Part shown: piece after piece, positions 52,776 through 62,014 of the stretch
How the letters are laid out: the number at the start of each line of letters is the position of its first letter
Numbering within the stretch: position 1 is the first letter of the stretch
Source: Paraburkholderia sp. BL21I4N1
GTDB lineage: Bacteria > Pseudomonadota > Gammaproteobacteria > Burkholderiales > Burkholderiaceae
NCBI RefSeq assembly: GCF_002973525.1
Contig: NZ_PVEN01000006.1
Coordinates: 372,001 to 436,000, forward strand
Direction of reading: 5' to 3'
Length of the DNA: 64,000 bases
Made by a program: the position numbers and the translations under genes
Notes under the pieces: generated by a model
Told to the model about the DNA's origin: nothing
Database searches by the model: none
Seen by the model: only the letters and a program-made list of their open reading frames with translations

Positions 52776-53734
52776 TGAAACGGCTATTGCCTCCGCTCAA
52801 TGCTCTGCGCGCTTTCGAAGCCGCGGGTCGGCTCGGCAGCTTCAAGGAGGCCGCCGCCGAATTGCACGTCACGCAAGGCGCGGTGAGCCAGCAGGTGCGT
52901 CTGCTCGAGGAATGGCTTGGTGCATCGCTGTTTGAACGGCACAACCGGCGCGTGGCATTGACTCCGGCGGCCGTGGCCTACCTGGCGGAAATCGGCCCGC
53001 TACTCGAACGCATCGCGCAAGCAAGCGCGAAATATGGTCTGCCTCAACCAGTCTCGCGAACACTCTCCGTGAACGCGCCTGCCACATTCACGTTGCGTTG
53101 GCTCGTGCCGAGACTGGCGACATTTCGCGCCGCGCATCCCGATGTGGACGTCAAGGTAGAAACGTCGAATGAGCCGGTGGAAAGCTTGCCGGGGAGCGAT
53201 GAAGTCATCATCCGTGGCGGTCCGGACACGTTCTACGGCTATTCGATGCGGCCATTCCTGGCCGAAGAGCGGATCCCGGTCTGCAGTCCGGCGCTGTTGC
53301 AGCGCCTGCCGCTGCAAACACCTGAAGACATTCGGCAGCACACGTTGCTGCATACGTCGAGCCTGCCGCGTCTCTGGCCGGACTGGCTGGCGAGGGCGAA
53401 CATTGCCGCACTCACGCCGGCTGCGGCGCTGACCTTCGACCACTTCTATCTGACGTTGCAAGCCGCGGTCGACGGAATCGGCATCGCGATGGGGCCGACC
53501 GCGCTGATCGCCGACGATCTCGCCGCCGGTCGACTTGTCATGCCTTTCGCGGGCCCTCGCCTGGCGTCGCGCAGCTATTGCACGTACGTGCCGGATGAGA
53601 AGTCCGCCGATGAACTGGTGACGCTGTTTCGCACATGGCTCGAATACGAGGGTGCGGATTCACGCGTCTGGGCCTCCGCAAACGCCGGAGTCGGATCTCG
53701 TGGCCGGCGCGCTGGCACTTCCGGGAAAACATAG
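52775..53734 (+). CDS. LysR-family regulator (GcvA-like)
   Basis: 319 aa. HTH: LNALRAFEAAGRLGSFKEAA and LHVTQGAVSQQVRLLE, the GcvA-type sequence; effector domain follows with the WPDWLARANI segment typical of this branch. Divergent from the EamA-SDR pair and therefore their likely regulator. The start codon is at the edge of a perfect inverted repeat, suggesting autorepression by steric block. Confidence 0.9.
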   Translation: MKRLLPPLNALRAFEAAGRLGSFKEAAAELHVTQGAVSQQVRLLEEWLGASLFERHNRRVALTPAAVAYLAEIGPLLERIAQASAKYGLPQPVSRTLSVNAPATFTLRWLVPRLATFRAAHPDVDVKVETSNEPVESLPGSDEVIIRGGPDTFYGYSMRPFLAEERIPVCSPALLQRLPLQTPEDIRQHTLLHTSSLPRLWPDWLARANIAALTPAAALTFDHFYLTLQAAVDGIGIAMGPTALIADDLAAGRLVMPFAGPRLASRSYCTYVPDEKSADELVTLFRTWLEYEGADSRVWASANAGVGSRGRRAGTSGKT

Positions 53735-53908
53735 GCATGGTGCCGGCAGACTGTCACGTCACGCCCACCGTGGCCGGCACCGGCAACCGCTCTCTCATCA
53801 TTGCATTGCCCGATGAACATTGTGTCGCCGAAGTGCGTTCAGATTGTCCGGCGAACCGCAATCCGAAACACCGCACCTCACCGCTTCAACCTCGCACCGG
53901 AAAAACCC

Positions 53909-54325
53909 ATGACAGACCGCGAATTGATCATCCCGCCGACGATGCAAAACATCGTCGACCGTGCAGGCTATGTCCCCGCCGTGAAAGTCGGCGCGACGGT
54001 TTTCTGCGCCGGCCAGGTCGGCCGTACTGCAGATCTCGACGTCATCGCCGATCCCGAGGCGCAATTCCTGGCCTGCTGGGAAAACCTGCGCGTAGTACTA
54101 CAAGCGGCCGGCTGTACGTTCGACGACGTTGTCGACATGACGACGTACCACGTACAAATGAGCACCCATATGCCCGTATTCCGCGAGGTCAAGAATCGCG
54201 TGTTTCCGCGAGGCACTTATGCATGGACCGCCATCGGCGTGTCCGAACTCGCCCGCGCGGGCTTGCTGGTCGAGATAAAGTGCGTCGCGATCAAGCGAGA
54301 CGCGGCGAGACTCGACTTTCCGTAA
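53909..54325 (+). CDS. RidA-family protein
   Basis: 138 aa. Rid/YjgF fold: AVKVGATVFCAGQVGRTADL, FDDVVDMTTYHVQM and RGTYAWTAIGVSELARAGLL with VEIKCVAIK at the end. In true RidA enamine deaminases an Arg contacts the substrate carboxylate within RVEVEAIA; here the block reads VEIKCVA, so it is nearer to one of the Rid2-7 subgroups and may not deaminate enamines. Start at 53909 has GGAA upstream; the in-frame lead before it is not homologous. Confidence 0.83.
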   Translation: MTDRELIIPPTMQNIVDRAGYVPAVKVGATVFCAGQVGRTADLDVIADPEAQFLACWENLRVVLQAAGCTFDDVVDMTTYHVQMSTHMPVFREVKNRVFPRGTYAWTAIGVSELARAGLLVEIKCVAIKRDAARLDFP

Positions 54326-54444
54326 ATCAGGAACTCGACACACGGGATCGTGTCAGCAAAAGAGCCAACTGTCTCGAACAATGTGGACCTTTGGCACCTG
54401 CTTCGAAACCAGTCGATAGTGCGAGTTTCTACAAGGAGAGTGCA

Positions 54445-54921
54445 ATGGCCGAGCTAGTAACATGCCTGTGGTTCGATCAAGGCAAAGCACGTGAGGCGGC
54501 GGAATTTTATGCCGCGACCTTCCCGGATAGTCATGTCAGTGCAGGCCATCCATCCCCGATACCGGGCGTGGGCCAGGGCGCGGATCTGACGGTCGAGTTC
54601 ACCGTGCTCGGGCGGCGCTTCGTGGGGCTGAACGGCGGCCCCCACTACAAGCCGAACGAGGCAATCAGTTTCATGGTCGAGACAGAGACCCAGGAAGAAA
54701 CCGACCGCTATTGGAACGCCGTTGTCGGCAACGGTGGCGCGGAAGCGCCTTGCGGATGGTGCAAGGACCGCTGGGGCTTTTCGTGGCAGATCACGCCCAG
54801 GCGTTTGCTCGAACTCGTCACCGGGTCCGATCGCGAAGCCGGCAAACGCGCGATGGAAGCCATGATGACCATGAAAAAAATCGACATTGCCGCGATAGAA
54901 CGCGCAGCAGCAACGAAATAA
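54445..54921 (+). CDS. PhnB-like glyoxalase-fold protein
   Basis: 158 aa. Begins MAELVTCLWFDQGKAREAAEFY and contains GRRFVGLNGGPHYKPNEAISF, CGWCKDRWGFSWQITPRRL, the marks of the 3-demethylubiquinone-9 3-methyltransferase-like (PhnB, DUF1338-type VOC) family. These are VOC-fold proteins of mostly unknown function in spite of the historical name. AAGGAGAG precedes the ATG at the right distance. A terminator hairpin follows 17 bp after the stop. Confidence 0.87.
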   Translation: MAELVTCLWFDQGKAREAAEFYAATFPDSHVSAGHPSPIPGVGQGADLTVEFTVLGRRFVGLNGGPHYKPNEAISFMVETETQEETDRYWNAVVGNGGAEAPCGWCKDRWGFSWQITPRRLLELVTGSDREAGKRAMEAMMTMKKIDIAAIERAAATK

Positions 54922-54938
54922 ACGTCACGTCGTTTTAC

Positions 54939-54987
54939 CGAACCGTCATTGCCAATCGGCCCATTTCCGCCCGGTCGGCAATGACGG
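54939..54987 (+). terminator. stem-loop terminator after the PhnB-like gene
   Basis: AACCGTCATTGCC (54939-54951) pairs perfectly with GGCAATGACGGTT (54975-54987); inner bases extend the helix partly. Followed by TATTCATT. It separates the PhnB-like gene from the DeoR gene 140 bp on. Confidence 0.7.
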
Positions 54988-55127
54988 TTTATTCATTCAA
55001 AATCGCGTGGCATTTGACCGCCGGCAATCTGCTAATCACCCTCGCCGCGACCCACACACCTTGTTATAATTCTCTCATCAAACCGTACAAAACATAACTA
55101 TCTTCCACATCGCGCGACAGGACCTCC

Positions 55128-55853
55128 ATGCTGAAACCCTATCGCCTCCGCGCCCTCGCCGAAGCGCTGGCCAAGCAGAATGTGATGCGCTTGCGCGACG
55201 CAGCAAGCCTGCTAAACGTTTCGGAAATGACTGTCCGCCGCGATATTGCCGGCAGTCCCGAACGGTTCACCTATCTCGGCGGTTACATCGTCAGCGCGAC
55301 CGACGTGCCGAATAACGCCGGTTACTCGCTCGAAGAAGAGAAAGATCATTTCGCGCAGGCCAAAGCAGAAGCATCCGCCGTGGCGGCGGGTCTTATTGGC
55401 GACAACGAAACGCTGTTTATCGATTGCGGAACGACGCTCACCACGTTGGCGCGGCTGATTCCCGTTGAACGCCACGTGACCGTGGTGTGTTATTCGCTAA
55501 ACGTCGCGGAGATTTTGCGGCGCAAGCCGAATGTGCGCATGATTCTGCTAGGTGGCGTCTACATTCCTTCTTCGGATTCATTCGCAGGCGAAGAAAGCCT
55601 GGAAATGCTGCGCCGCATGGGTATCAACAAGGCGTTCATTTCAGCGGGCGGCGTGGACACCGCGCGCGGCGTCACCTGCTGGAATTTCCATGAAGTCGCA
55701 CTCAAACAGGCCGCAATGGCGAGCGCCGTGGAAAGTCATCTGGTGGTGGACAAGAGCAAGTTCGGCGTCGTCAAGGCCGTGCGTTTCTCGCAGGTCGACG
55801 ACTTCGATTCAATCATCACCGAAGCCGGTCAAACGCCGCGCAAACGTAAATAA
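55128..55853 (+). CDS. DeoR-family sugar-phosphate-responsive repressor
   Basis: 241 aa. DeoR HTH (RALAEALAKQNVMRLRDAAS, LLNVSEMTVRRDIAG) and a DeoRC sugar-phosphate sensor domain with DCGTTLTTLARL and GGVYIPSSDSFAGEESLEML. Upstream TATAAT at 55065-55070 could be a -10. It is convergent with the sugar ABC operon (36 bp apart) and is its obvious regulator. The effector should be a phosphorylated pentose or deoxypentose produced by the PfkB kinase. Confidence 0.9.
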   Translation: MLKPYRLRALAEALAKQNVMRLRDAASLLNVSEMTVRRDIAGSPERFTYLGGYIVSATDVPNNAGYSLEEEKDHFAQAKAEASAVAAGLIGDNETLFIDCGTTLTTLARLIPVERHVTVVCYSLNVAEILRRKPNVRMILLGGVYIPSSDSFAGEESLEMLRRMGINKAFISAGGVDTARGVTCWNFHEVALKQAAMASAVESHLVVDKSKFGVVKAVRFSQVDDFDSIITEAGQTPRKRK

Positions 55854-55888
55854 GCCGTTTGCCACGCGGCGTTCAAACCCCGCCGCAT

Positions 55889-56947
55889 TCAGTTCTTGCG
55901 CTGAAACGCGAACAGCGTGCCGGCGATCAGAATGAACGCGCCGATAATCACCTTCTGCCACGTACTCGGCACCCCCACCAGAATCAGCACGTTGTTGATC
56001 AAGGTCACGAGCACCACGCCGAGCAGCGTGCCCGCCACCGTCCCCGTGCCGCCGGTAATGCGCGCGCCGCCCAGAATCACCGCGGCGATCACGTCGAGTT
56101 CCGAACCCACCAGGTCGAATGGATTCGCGAGCCGGTTGTTCGATACGTGCAGAATGCCCGCAATGCCGGCCAGCATGCCGGTATAGCCGAACACGAACAG
56201 ATGGATTGCGCGCAGGTTGTAGCCGAGCCGCTCGGCAATCGCGAGACTGCCGCCCATCGCGTAGACGCCGCGCCCCATCATCGTCCGGTTCAGCAGCCAC
56301 CACGTCAGCAGTGCAGCCGCCACCAGCGCCACCACCGAAACCGGCAACACCGCGCGCAAGCCATCCGCCGTTTGATAAAACATCAGCGGAATGCGGCCAA
56401 AGCGATCCATGCTGTGCGGAATGTTCATGAAGAACGACGTGCCGATGAAAGTCAGCAACAGCCCGCGATACAGGTACTGCGTGCCGATCGTGACGATCAG
56501 CGAGGGCGCTTTCAACCGATGCACCAGCAAACCGTTGATCACGCCCAGCATGACACCGCCAATCGCGCCGGTAATCAGGATCAGCGCAAACGGCGCATCG
56601 GGCCACCAGGCGAATACCGCCTTCGTGATGCCGTACATGGTCAGCGCCGCAATGGCGGTGAACGACACGTCGATCCCGCCGGACGCGAGCACGACCAGCG
56701 TGCCTAGTGCGAACAGCGATGTCGTGGTAGCCGAATGCAGCAGATCGAACAGCGTGGCCAGTTGAAAGAAGCGCGGATTGATTGCGCCGACAATCACGCA
56801 CGTCACCACGATCAGCCCGACGGTGAACCACTCGGGATTGCGCGCAAGTTTGGCCCGCAAGCTCGGCGGCTTGACCTCCGGTGCGACTTCGACGACGGTC
56901 GGTGTGGTCATGGTCTGGTTCATGCGCGAATGGATGCGCGAGTTCAT
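55889..56947 (-). CDS. sugar ABC transporter permease (second)
   Basis: 352 aa, BPD_transp_2 (RbsC/LsrC/LsrD) family with nine or ten helices; GSELDVIAAVILGGARITGG is the conserved permease loop that contacts the ATPase, and NPEWFTVGLIVV opens TM1. Last gene of the minus-strand sugar operon. Start at 56947 has AAAGGA eleven bases upstream; an ATG 24 bp further in is possible. Pairs with the other permease at 59737-60804 as a heterodimer. Confidence 0.9.
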   Translation of the reverse strand: MNSRIHSRMNQTMTTPTVVEVAPEVKPPSLRAKLARNPEWFTVGLIVVTCVIVGAINPRFFQLATLFDLLHSATTTSLFALGTLVVLASGGIDVSFTAIAALTMYGITKAVFAWWPDAPFALILITGAIGGVMLGVINGLLVHRLKAPSLIVTIGTQYLYRGLLLTFIGTSFFMNIPHSMDRFGRIPLMFYQTADGLRAVLPVSVVALVAAALLTWWLLNRTMMGRGVYAMGGSLAIAERLGYNLRAIHLFVFGYTGMLAGIAGILHVSNNRLANPFDLVGSELDVIAAVILGGARITGGTGTVAGTLLGVVLVTLINNVLILVGVPSTWQKVIIGAFILIAGTLFAFQRKN

Positions 56948-56978
56948 GAGTAGGACGTCCTTTCTGCAGCGTGTGTGC

Positions 56979-58532
56979 TTAAGCAGCAGCTTCCGACAGC
57001 AACGCGTGGTACAGGTCCGCTTCGCTCAACGTGTCGGCCTGATATTCGTTCGCCACGCGGCCCTTCTTCATCATCAGGATGCGGTCGCAGTTCTGCAGCA
57101 GTTCGGGCAAGTCGTCGCTGATCAGAATAATGCCGATCCCGCGTTGCGACAAACGCTGCATGATGCGATAGATGATGTCTTTTGAACCGACGTCGACACC
57201 AACGGTCGGCCCATGCAGAATCAGCACGCGCGGATCGATGGCGAGCCAGCGGCCGATCAGCACGCGCTGCTGATTGCCGCCCGACAGCGACTGCACGGGC
57301 TTATCGACTCCGGGGGTCGCGATCTGCAGATCCTTCACCGTCTGTTCCGAGAGGGCCATCGCACGCGTTCGGTCGATCTGGCCAAAGCGGTCGCGCAAAC
57401 TGGAGATCATCGCGGTAATCACGTTGTCGCGAATCGGCTTGTCGAGGAATAGCCCTTCATTCAGGCGATCTTCCGGCACATAGCCGATGCGATGATTTTT
57501 CGCGTCCGAAGGCGTGCGTAACGTAATGCTCTTTCCGTCGAGCACCACTTGCCCCGTTTGCGCCGGCGCCACGCCCGCGAGTGCGCGCGCGAGTTCGTTG
57601 CGGCCGGAATCGAGCAGACCGGTGACGCCCAGAATTTCACCGGCGTGCAGCGCGAACGAGACGTCGCTGAACTGGCCGCTACGCGCAAGACCCCGTACCT
57701 CCAGCACAACGTCTTGCCCCACCGCACCCTCGCGATAACGCTCGGTGGACAAATGGCGGCCGGTCATCAGCTCACTGATCTGCGCCTTGGTGAATTGCGC
57801 GATTTGTCCTTGCGCCATGGTCTGTCCGTCGCGCAGCACGATCACTTCACCGCCTATCGCATAGCACTCGTCGAGCTTGTGGCTCACGAACAGCACCGTC
57901 ACGTCCTGTGCGCGCAGATTGGCGAGCACCGCGATCAGGTTGTCGACTTCCTTTTGTGTCAGCGACGTGGTCGGCTCGTCCATGATGACGAACTTCGCCT
58001 CGCTGGCAATCGCGCGAGCAATCGCCACGAGTTGACGCGTGGCGAGCGGCAGTTGTTCGATCAGCGTCGACTGGAATCCGGCGTCGCCGGGCAGGCCGAC
58101 CGATTCGAGCGCACGCGCCGCCGTGCGCGCAAGCGCGCGGCGGTCGAACGTGCGGGCGAGTTTGCCCGCGTGCCCGGCCAGCTCGGCGGTCAACGCGACG
58201 TTTTCCGCCACGCTCATATTGGGCAGCAGCGAGAGATCCTGATAAACGGTTTCGATGCCGGCCGCGAGCGATTCGAGCGCCGAGAGCCGCGCGTGACGAA
58301 CGCCTTCGATCACGAGTTCGCCTTCGTCGGGCGGCTGCGCGCCGGAGATGATCTTGATGAGCGTGCTCTTGCCGCAGCCATTTTCACCCAGCAGGTGATA
58401 GATCTGACCACGCTCGAACGACAGGCTCACACCGCGCAAAGCATGCACGCCGGTAAAACGTTTGTGTACGCCGATCACCTGCAAAAACGGCTGCGCGGCG
58501 TGGGAACGGGCTGAAGTTACGTCTTGATTCAT
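56979..58532 (-). CDS. sugar ABC transporter ATP-binding protein (two ABC domains)
   Basis: 517 aa RbsA/LsrA-like fused ATPase. Domain 1: Walker A LLGENGCGKSTLIKII, signature LPLATRQLVAIARA, Walker B FVIMDEPTTSL. Domain 2 has the degenerate Walker A GLLDSGRNELARALAG usual for this family and signature LSGGNQQRVLIGRWL. Energises the two permeases. It sits 31 bp upstream of the second permease gene, so coupled expression is expected. Confidence 0.93.
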   Translation of the reverse strand: MNQDVTSARSHAAQPFLQVIGVHKRFTGVHALRGVSLSFERGQIYHLLGENGCGKSTLIKIISGAQPPDEGELVIEGVRHARLSALESLAAGIETVYQDLSLLPNMSVAENVALTAELAGHAGKLARTFDRRALARTAARALESVGLPGDAGFQSTLIEQLPLATRQLVAIARAIASEAKFVIMDEPTTSLTQKEVDNLIAVLANLRAQDVTVLFVSHKLDECYAIGGEVIVLRDGQTMAQGQIAQFTKAQISELMTGRHLSTERYREGAVGQDVVLEVRGLARSGQFSDVSFALHAGEILGVTGLLDSGRNELARALAGVAPAQTGQVVLDGKSITLRTPSDAKNHRIGYVPEDRLNEGLFLDKPIRDNVITAMISSLRDRFGQIDRTRAMALSEQTVKDLQIATPGVDKPVQSLSGGNQQRVLIGRWLAIDPRVLILHGPTVGVDVGSKDIIYRIMQRLSQRGIGIILISDDLPELLQNCDRILMMKKGRVANEYQADTLSEADLYHALLSEAAA

Positions 58533-58562
58533 GGTGCGATTCGTCGTGACGTGAAACTGTTG

Positions 58563-58596
58563 CGGCGTCCCCGCGGGAAATCCCTTGAGGACGCCG
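58563..58596 (-). promoter_or_regulatory. intercistronic hairpin between binding-protein and ATPase genes
   Basis: CGGCGTCC (58563-58570) pairs perfectly with GGACGCCG (58589-58596). It lies 30 bp after the binding-protein stop in the direction of transcription, with a loop that can pair further (GGGATTTCCC). No T-run. Such hairpins commonly protect the binding-protein message and lower expression of the genes that follow. Confidence 0.45.
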
Positions 58597-58625
58597 TGAC
58601 CGACCCGGCAAACTGCGCCACGCGA

Positions 58626-59630
58626 TCAGAACGGATACTGCTTGTAGTTCGACTTGTCGACGTTCACCCAGCCCTGACCGCGCACGATAATGCCCTTACC
58701 CGGCCCTTTCGCGACGGTGACCTTCGTGTAACCCGGAATGCCGAGATCGGCACCGTTTTCGACCGTCTTGCCATCGATCAACATCTGCGCGATCTTGTTC
58801 ATCGCAATGCCCGCCAGTTTCGGATCCCAGAACGCAATGCCGTTGATCGCACCGCTTTCGAGGAACTTGCCCGCTTCCGTCGGCAGTCCCGTGCCATACA
58901 CGCAGATCTTGCCCTGCATGCCGGCTTCCTCGACCGCGCGGCCAATGCCGATCACGTCCAGCGACGACGAACCCTGGAATCCCTTCAGATCCGGATGCTT
59001 GCGCAGCACTTCTTTCGCGACTTCATAGGCGCGCTCGCCGTCGTTATTGGTTTCGAGCTTCGGTTCGACCAGATCCATTTTCGGATACTTGGTCTTCGCG
59101 TTGCCGATCCCGCCATCGGCCCACTGCACCTGCGAACGGCTGCCGAGCGAGCCGACCAGCACGGCCCATTTGCCCTCGTCGTGCATGCACGAAGCAAGCC
59201 GTTCGTTCAGGCCCGCGCCGTACGCGGTGTTGTCGAACGCTTCGATGTCGACCATCGTGTTCTTTTCGTTGTCGGCCTCATGCGTCACCACCTTGATGCC
59301 GCGATCCATCGCCTTCTTCAGCGCGGGTTCGAGGGTGGGCGGATCGTAGGGCACCACGGCAATGGCCGTGACCTTCTTCGCGATCAGGTCTTCGATGATC
59401 TTGAGCTGCTGTGCCGCATCCGCGCGGCCCGGACCGGTCTGATAGGCGGTCACGCCCGGATTGTCTTTTGCGAATTGCTTGACGCCGTCGTCCATCCGGT
59501 TGAACCAGTTGATGCCGGTCACCTTGACGACGGTCACGATCGTCTCATTGGTCGCCGCATGTGCCGCCGCGATCACGCCTACCGCAAGCGCGCCGGCTGT
59601 CAACGCGGCGCTCAGTCGAGTCAGTTTCAT
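58626..59630 (-). CDS. sugar ABC transporter substrate-binding protein (LsrB/RhaS-like)
   Basis: 334 aa Peripla_BP_4 protein with signal peptide (cleaved near AAAHA). Blocks such as VVKVTGINWFNRMDDGVKQF, QLKIIEDLIAKKVTAIAVVP and GIAFWDPKLAGIAMNKIAQM resemble the autoinducer-2 (LsrB) and rhamnose (RhaS) binding proteins. The operon lacks lsrK/lsrF/lsrG-type genes and a rhamnose isomerase, so AI-2 or rhamnose is unlikely. A pentose or deoxyribose is the better guess. AAAGGAGA lies seven bases before the ATG. Confidence 0.88.
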   Translation of the reverse strand: MKLTRLSAALTAGALAVGVIAAAHAATNETIVTVVKVTGINWFNRMDDGVKQFAKDNPGVTAYQTGPGRADAAQQLKIIEDLIAKKVTAIAVVPYDPPTLEPALKKAMDRGIKVVTHEADNEKNTMVDIEAFDNTAYGAGLNERLASCMHDEGKWAVLVGSLGSRSQVQWADGGIGNAKTKYPKMDLVEPKLETNNDGERAYEVAKEVLRKHPDLKGFQGSSSLDVIGIGRAVEEAGMQGKICVYGTGLPTEAGKFLESGAINGIAFWDPKLAGIAMNKIAQMLIDGKTVENGADLGIPGYTKVTVAKGPGKGIIVRGQGWVNVDKSNYKQYPF

Positions 59631-59736
59631 GCCAAGTCTCCTTTATTCGTTCGATGTCGCCCACTTAATCGCGACGGACAGCCAGGGCTCGTTGTCCGCT
59701 GTGTACTGAATCCCTGATCGAGCGCGCCGGCGCTCG

Positions 59737-60804
59737 CTAACGTTTCTGCGCGGCGCCTGGGGCTGGCGCTGAGCCGGCACTCGCCGCACCCGTCCCGCCG
59801 CCACCGAATCCAAAAATCGCCCGCACCCGCTCGCCCCCCGCAAACGCGAGCGACAACAGCAACAGAAAGCCCCATGCGCAATCGCCGAAGAACTGCGATA
59901 CGCCCATCAGATTGAACAGGCTCGACAGAAATTGCAGCACGGTCGCGGCAAAAAACACGCAGATGATGCGGCCATGACCGCCGGCCGGATTCACGCCGCC
60001 CATCACCGCGATCAGAATCGCGATCAGCAGATAGGAGTTGCCGTAGTCCCATTTCGCGCTGGACGTATGCGTCGCGCTGATCAGTCCAGCCAGCGACGCG
60101 AGCACGCCGCACATGGCATACGTGGTGATCAGCATGCGCGCGCGCGGAATGCCGGCGTAGAACGCGGCTTTGGGATTGGTGCCCATCAGATAGAGACGCA
60201 AGCCGAACGGGCTGCGCCTGAGCAACCAGCCGAGCACGATCACGGCGGCGATAAAGATGCAGAACGCGATCGGTACCTGAAACACCGTACCGTTACCGAT
60301 ATCCGACAGCGGATCGACATAGTCCACATGCACCGAGGCGCCATTGCTGAGCACCACCGCGAAACCCGTGAACAGCAGTTGCGTGCCGAGCGTGCAGAGA
60401 ATCGGCGTGAGCCTGAGCCGCGCGATCACCACGCCGTTCAGCAGTCCGCCGAGCAAACCCATCACCACCACGATCACGCAGAACAGCGCGGTGTAGAGCG
60501 CGGGCGAATCGTCGCCATTGACGAAATGCGGCACGATCAGCGCCGCGACCATGCCGGACAGGTTCGCGAGTCCGACGCCGGACAGATCGATACCGCCGTT
60601 GCCCGACACCATCGAGAGCATGATGCCTAGCGCGAGCAGGCCGAGCTCGGGGAGTTGTCCGCCCATCGACTGAAGGTTGTCGATATCGACGAATTGGCCA
60701 TGCGAGAGCCACGTCGCGAGCAGCACGACAAGCACGTTGACGATCAGCAGAAAATTCAGTTGCCGGTCGCCGAACAGTTTTCCTGCGGTGAACGAGGACT
60801 TCAT
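59737..60804 (-). CDS. sugar ABC transporter permease (first)
   Basis: 355 aa, BPD_transp_2 family, with NSYLLIAILIAVMGGVNPAGG as the ATPase-contacting loop. The C-terminus carries a Gly/Ala/Pro-rich tail of about 25 residues not usual in the family. ATG at 60804; the open frame upstream is not protein-like. Partner of the second permease. GGAG lies 12 bases upstream, a long spacing. Confidence 0.9.
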   Translation of the reverse strand: MKSSFTAGKLFGDRQLNFLLIVNVLVVLLATWLSHGQFVDIDNLQSMGGQLPELGLLALGIMLSMVSGNGGIDLSGVGLANLSGMVAALIVPHFVNGDDSPALYTALFCVIVVVMGLLGGLLNGVVIARLRLTPILCTLGTQLLFTGFAVVLSNGASVHVDYVDPLSDIGNGTVFQVPIAFCIFIAAVIVLGWLLRRSPFGLRLYLMGTNPKAAFYAGIPRARMLITTYAMCGVLASLAGLISATHTSSAKWDYGNSYLLIAILIAVMGGVNPAGGHGRIICVFFAATVLQFLSSLFNLMGVSQFFGDCAWGFLLLLSLAFAGGERVRAIFGFGGGGTGAASAGSAPAPGAAQKR

Positions 60805-60863
60805 GGTGACGACACTCTCCTCATGCTGCACTAACTTCACGGCCGTAAAAAGCAAGCCCCCGG

Positions 60864-61832
60864 TCAGGATGCCTGCGACACACTGGCCGACTGATTCAAT
60901 ACGCGATTCACTTCGTCCAGCGTCGGCATGGAAGGCGCCGTGCCCGGACGCGTGACCGAAATACCGGCCAACGCGCAACCGAACCGCAGTGCCGCGATTG
61001 GATCGTCGCCCCGCGCCAGCGCCGCGGCAAAACCGCCGGTGAAGCCGTCGCCCGCGCCCGCCGTTTCCACCACGCGGCCACAGTGATAAGCCGGCACGAA
61101 GACGGATTGCGTCGCCGAATGCAGCAGCGCGCCGGCCTCGCCGAGCGTCACGATCACCGTGCCGACACCTTTGGCGAGCAGGACGTCGGCGGCACGGCGC
61201 GCGTCGTCGGCGTTCGCGATCGGCACGCCGGTCAGCGCGGTGGCTTCGGTTTCGTTCGGGGTGATGTAATCGCACAACGGGAAGATGTCGTCGTCGAGCG
61301 GCAACGCGGGCGCGGGATTGAACACGGTGATGACGCCATGACGTCGCGCCACTTCGAGTCCGCGACGCGCGGCCGGGAGCGGCTGCTCCAGCTGCGTGAC
61401 GAAGACACGCGCGGCGGCGATATCCGCTTCGATCGCGTCGACGTCGGCCGCATTCATCGTGCCGGCCGCGCCGGACGCGACGATAATTGCGTTCATACCG
61501 CTCGTGTCGTCGACGAAGATATGTGCCGCACCGGTCGACACGCCGTCGATCACCGACGCGCGCGCCGTGATGCCTTCTTTAGCCCATGTTGCGCGGGCGA
61601 TTTCACCGAACGCGTCGTTGCCGAGACGCGTGCAGAACACCACGTCGGCACCGGCGCGCGCGGCGGCCACCGCCTGATTCGAGCCCTTGCCGCCCGGCCC
61701 CATCGCGAATGCGGAGCCGGCGATCGTTTCACCGATCAACGGCATACGCTCGGCGCGAAACGTCAGGTCGGTGACGTAAATGCCCAGAATCACGACGCGG
61801 CCGCGCCGTTCAATCAAATTGTCGTTGCTCAT
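60864..61832 (-). CDS. PfkB-family sugar kinase (ribokinase/deoxyribokinase-like)
   Basis: 322 aa. PfkB signature 1 GPGGKGSNQAVAAARAGADV and signature 2 VETAGAGDGFTGGFAAAL, with catalytic Asp in AGDGF and the anion hole. This is the ribokinase branch (GGKGSNQA). GGGGAG lies seven bases before the ATG, and the ATG overlaps the TGA of a 36-codon ORF upstream. It should phosphorylate the imported sugar and so create the DeoR effector. Confidence 0.9.
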   Translation of the reverse strand: MSNDNLIERRGRVVILGIYVTDLTFRAERMPLIGETIAGSAFAMGPGGKGSNQAVAAARAGADVVFCTRLGNDAFGEIARATWAKEGITARASVIDGVSTGAAHIFVDDTSGMNAIIVASGAAGTMNAADVDAIEADIAAARVFVTQLEQPLPAARRGLEVARRHGVITVFNPAPALPLDDDIFPLCDYITPNETEATALTGVPIANADDARRAADVLLAKGVGTVIVTLGEAGALLHSATQSVFVPAYHCGRVVETAGAGDGFTGGFAAALARGDDPIAALRFGCALAGISVTRPGTAPSMPTLDEVNRVLNQSASVSQAS

Positions 61833-61939
61833 GCGCGCTCCCCTTGCGTGGCTCGTGCTCGGCTCGGGGACACGTATGCGGACACCTGACGTGCGCACGG
61901 CACGTCGGCATCGAGTAGCAGTTCCAGATTCTTCAGCAC
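61829..61939 (-). CDS. 36-codon ORF resembling the start of an RbsD/FucU mutarotase (probable remnant)
   Basis: GTG at 61939 follows a near-perfect GGAGGAGACAAC ribosome site and gives MLKNLELLLDADV, like the first 13 residues of RbsD/FucU sugar mutarotases; the remaining 23 residues do not match and the frame stops in TGA overlapping the kinase ATG. Real mutarotases are about 140 aa. I read it as a gene reduced by deletion whose start is kept because it couples translation into the kinase. Alternatively it is simply a short coupling ORF. Confidence 0.45.
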   Translation of the reverse strand: MLKNLELLLDADVPCARQVSAYVSPSRARATQGERA

Positions 61940-62014
61940 GTTGTCTCCTCCATTTTCTGGTTGGCGTGCGGATCGTTTTTACGCTTGACGAACGCTATTT
62001 AACGAGACCGTCCG

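Noticed and set aside
55889..61832. AI-2 uptake (lsr) operon
   Set aside because: The binding protein is LsrB-like, but there is no LsrK, LsrF, LsrG or LsrR; kinase, regulator and ALDH point to sugar catabolism.
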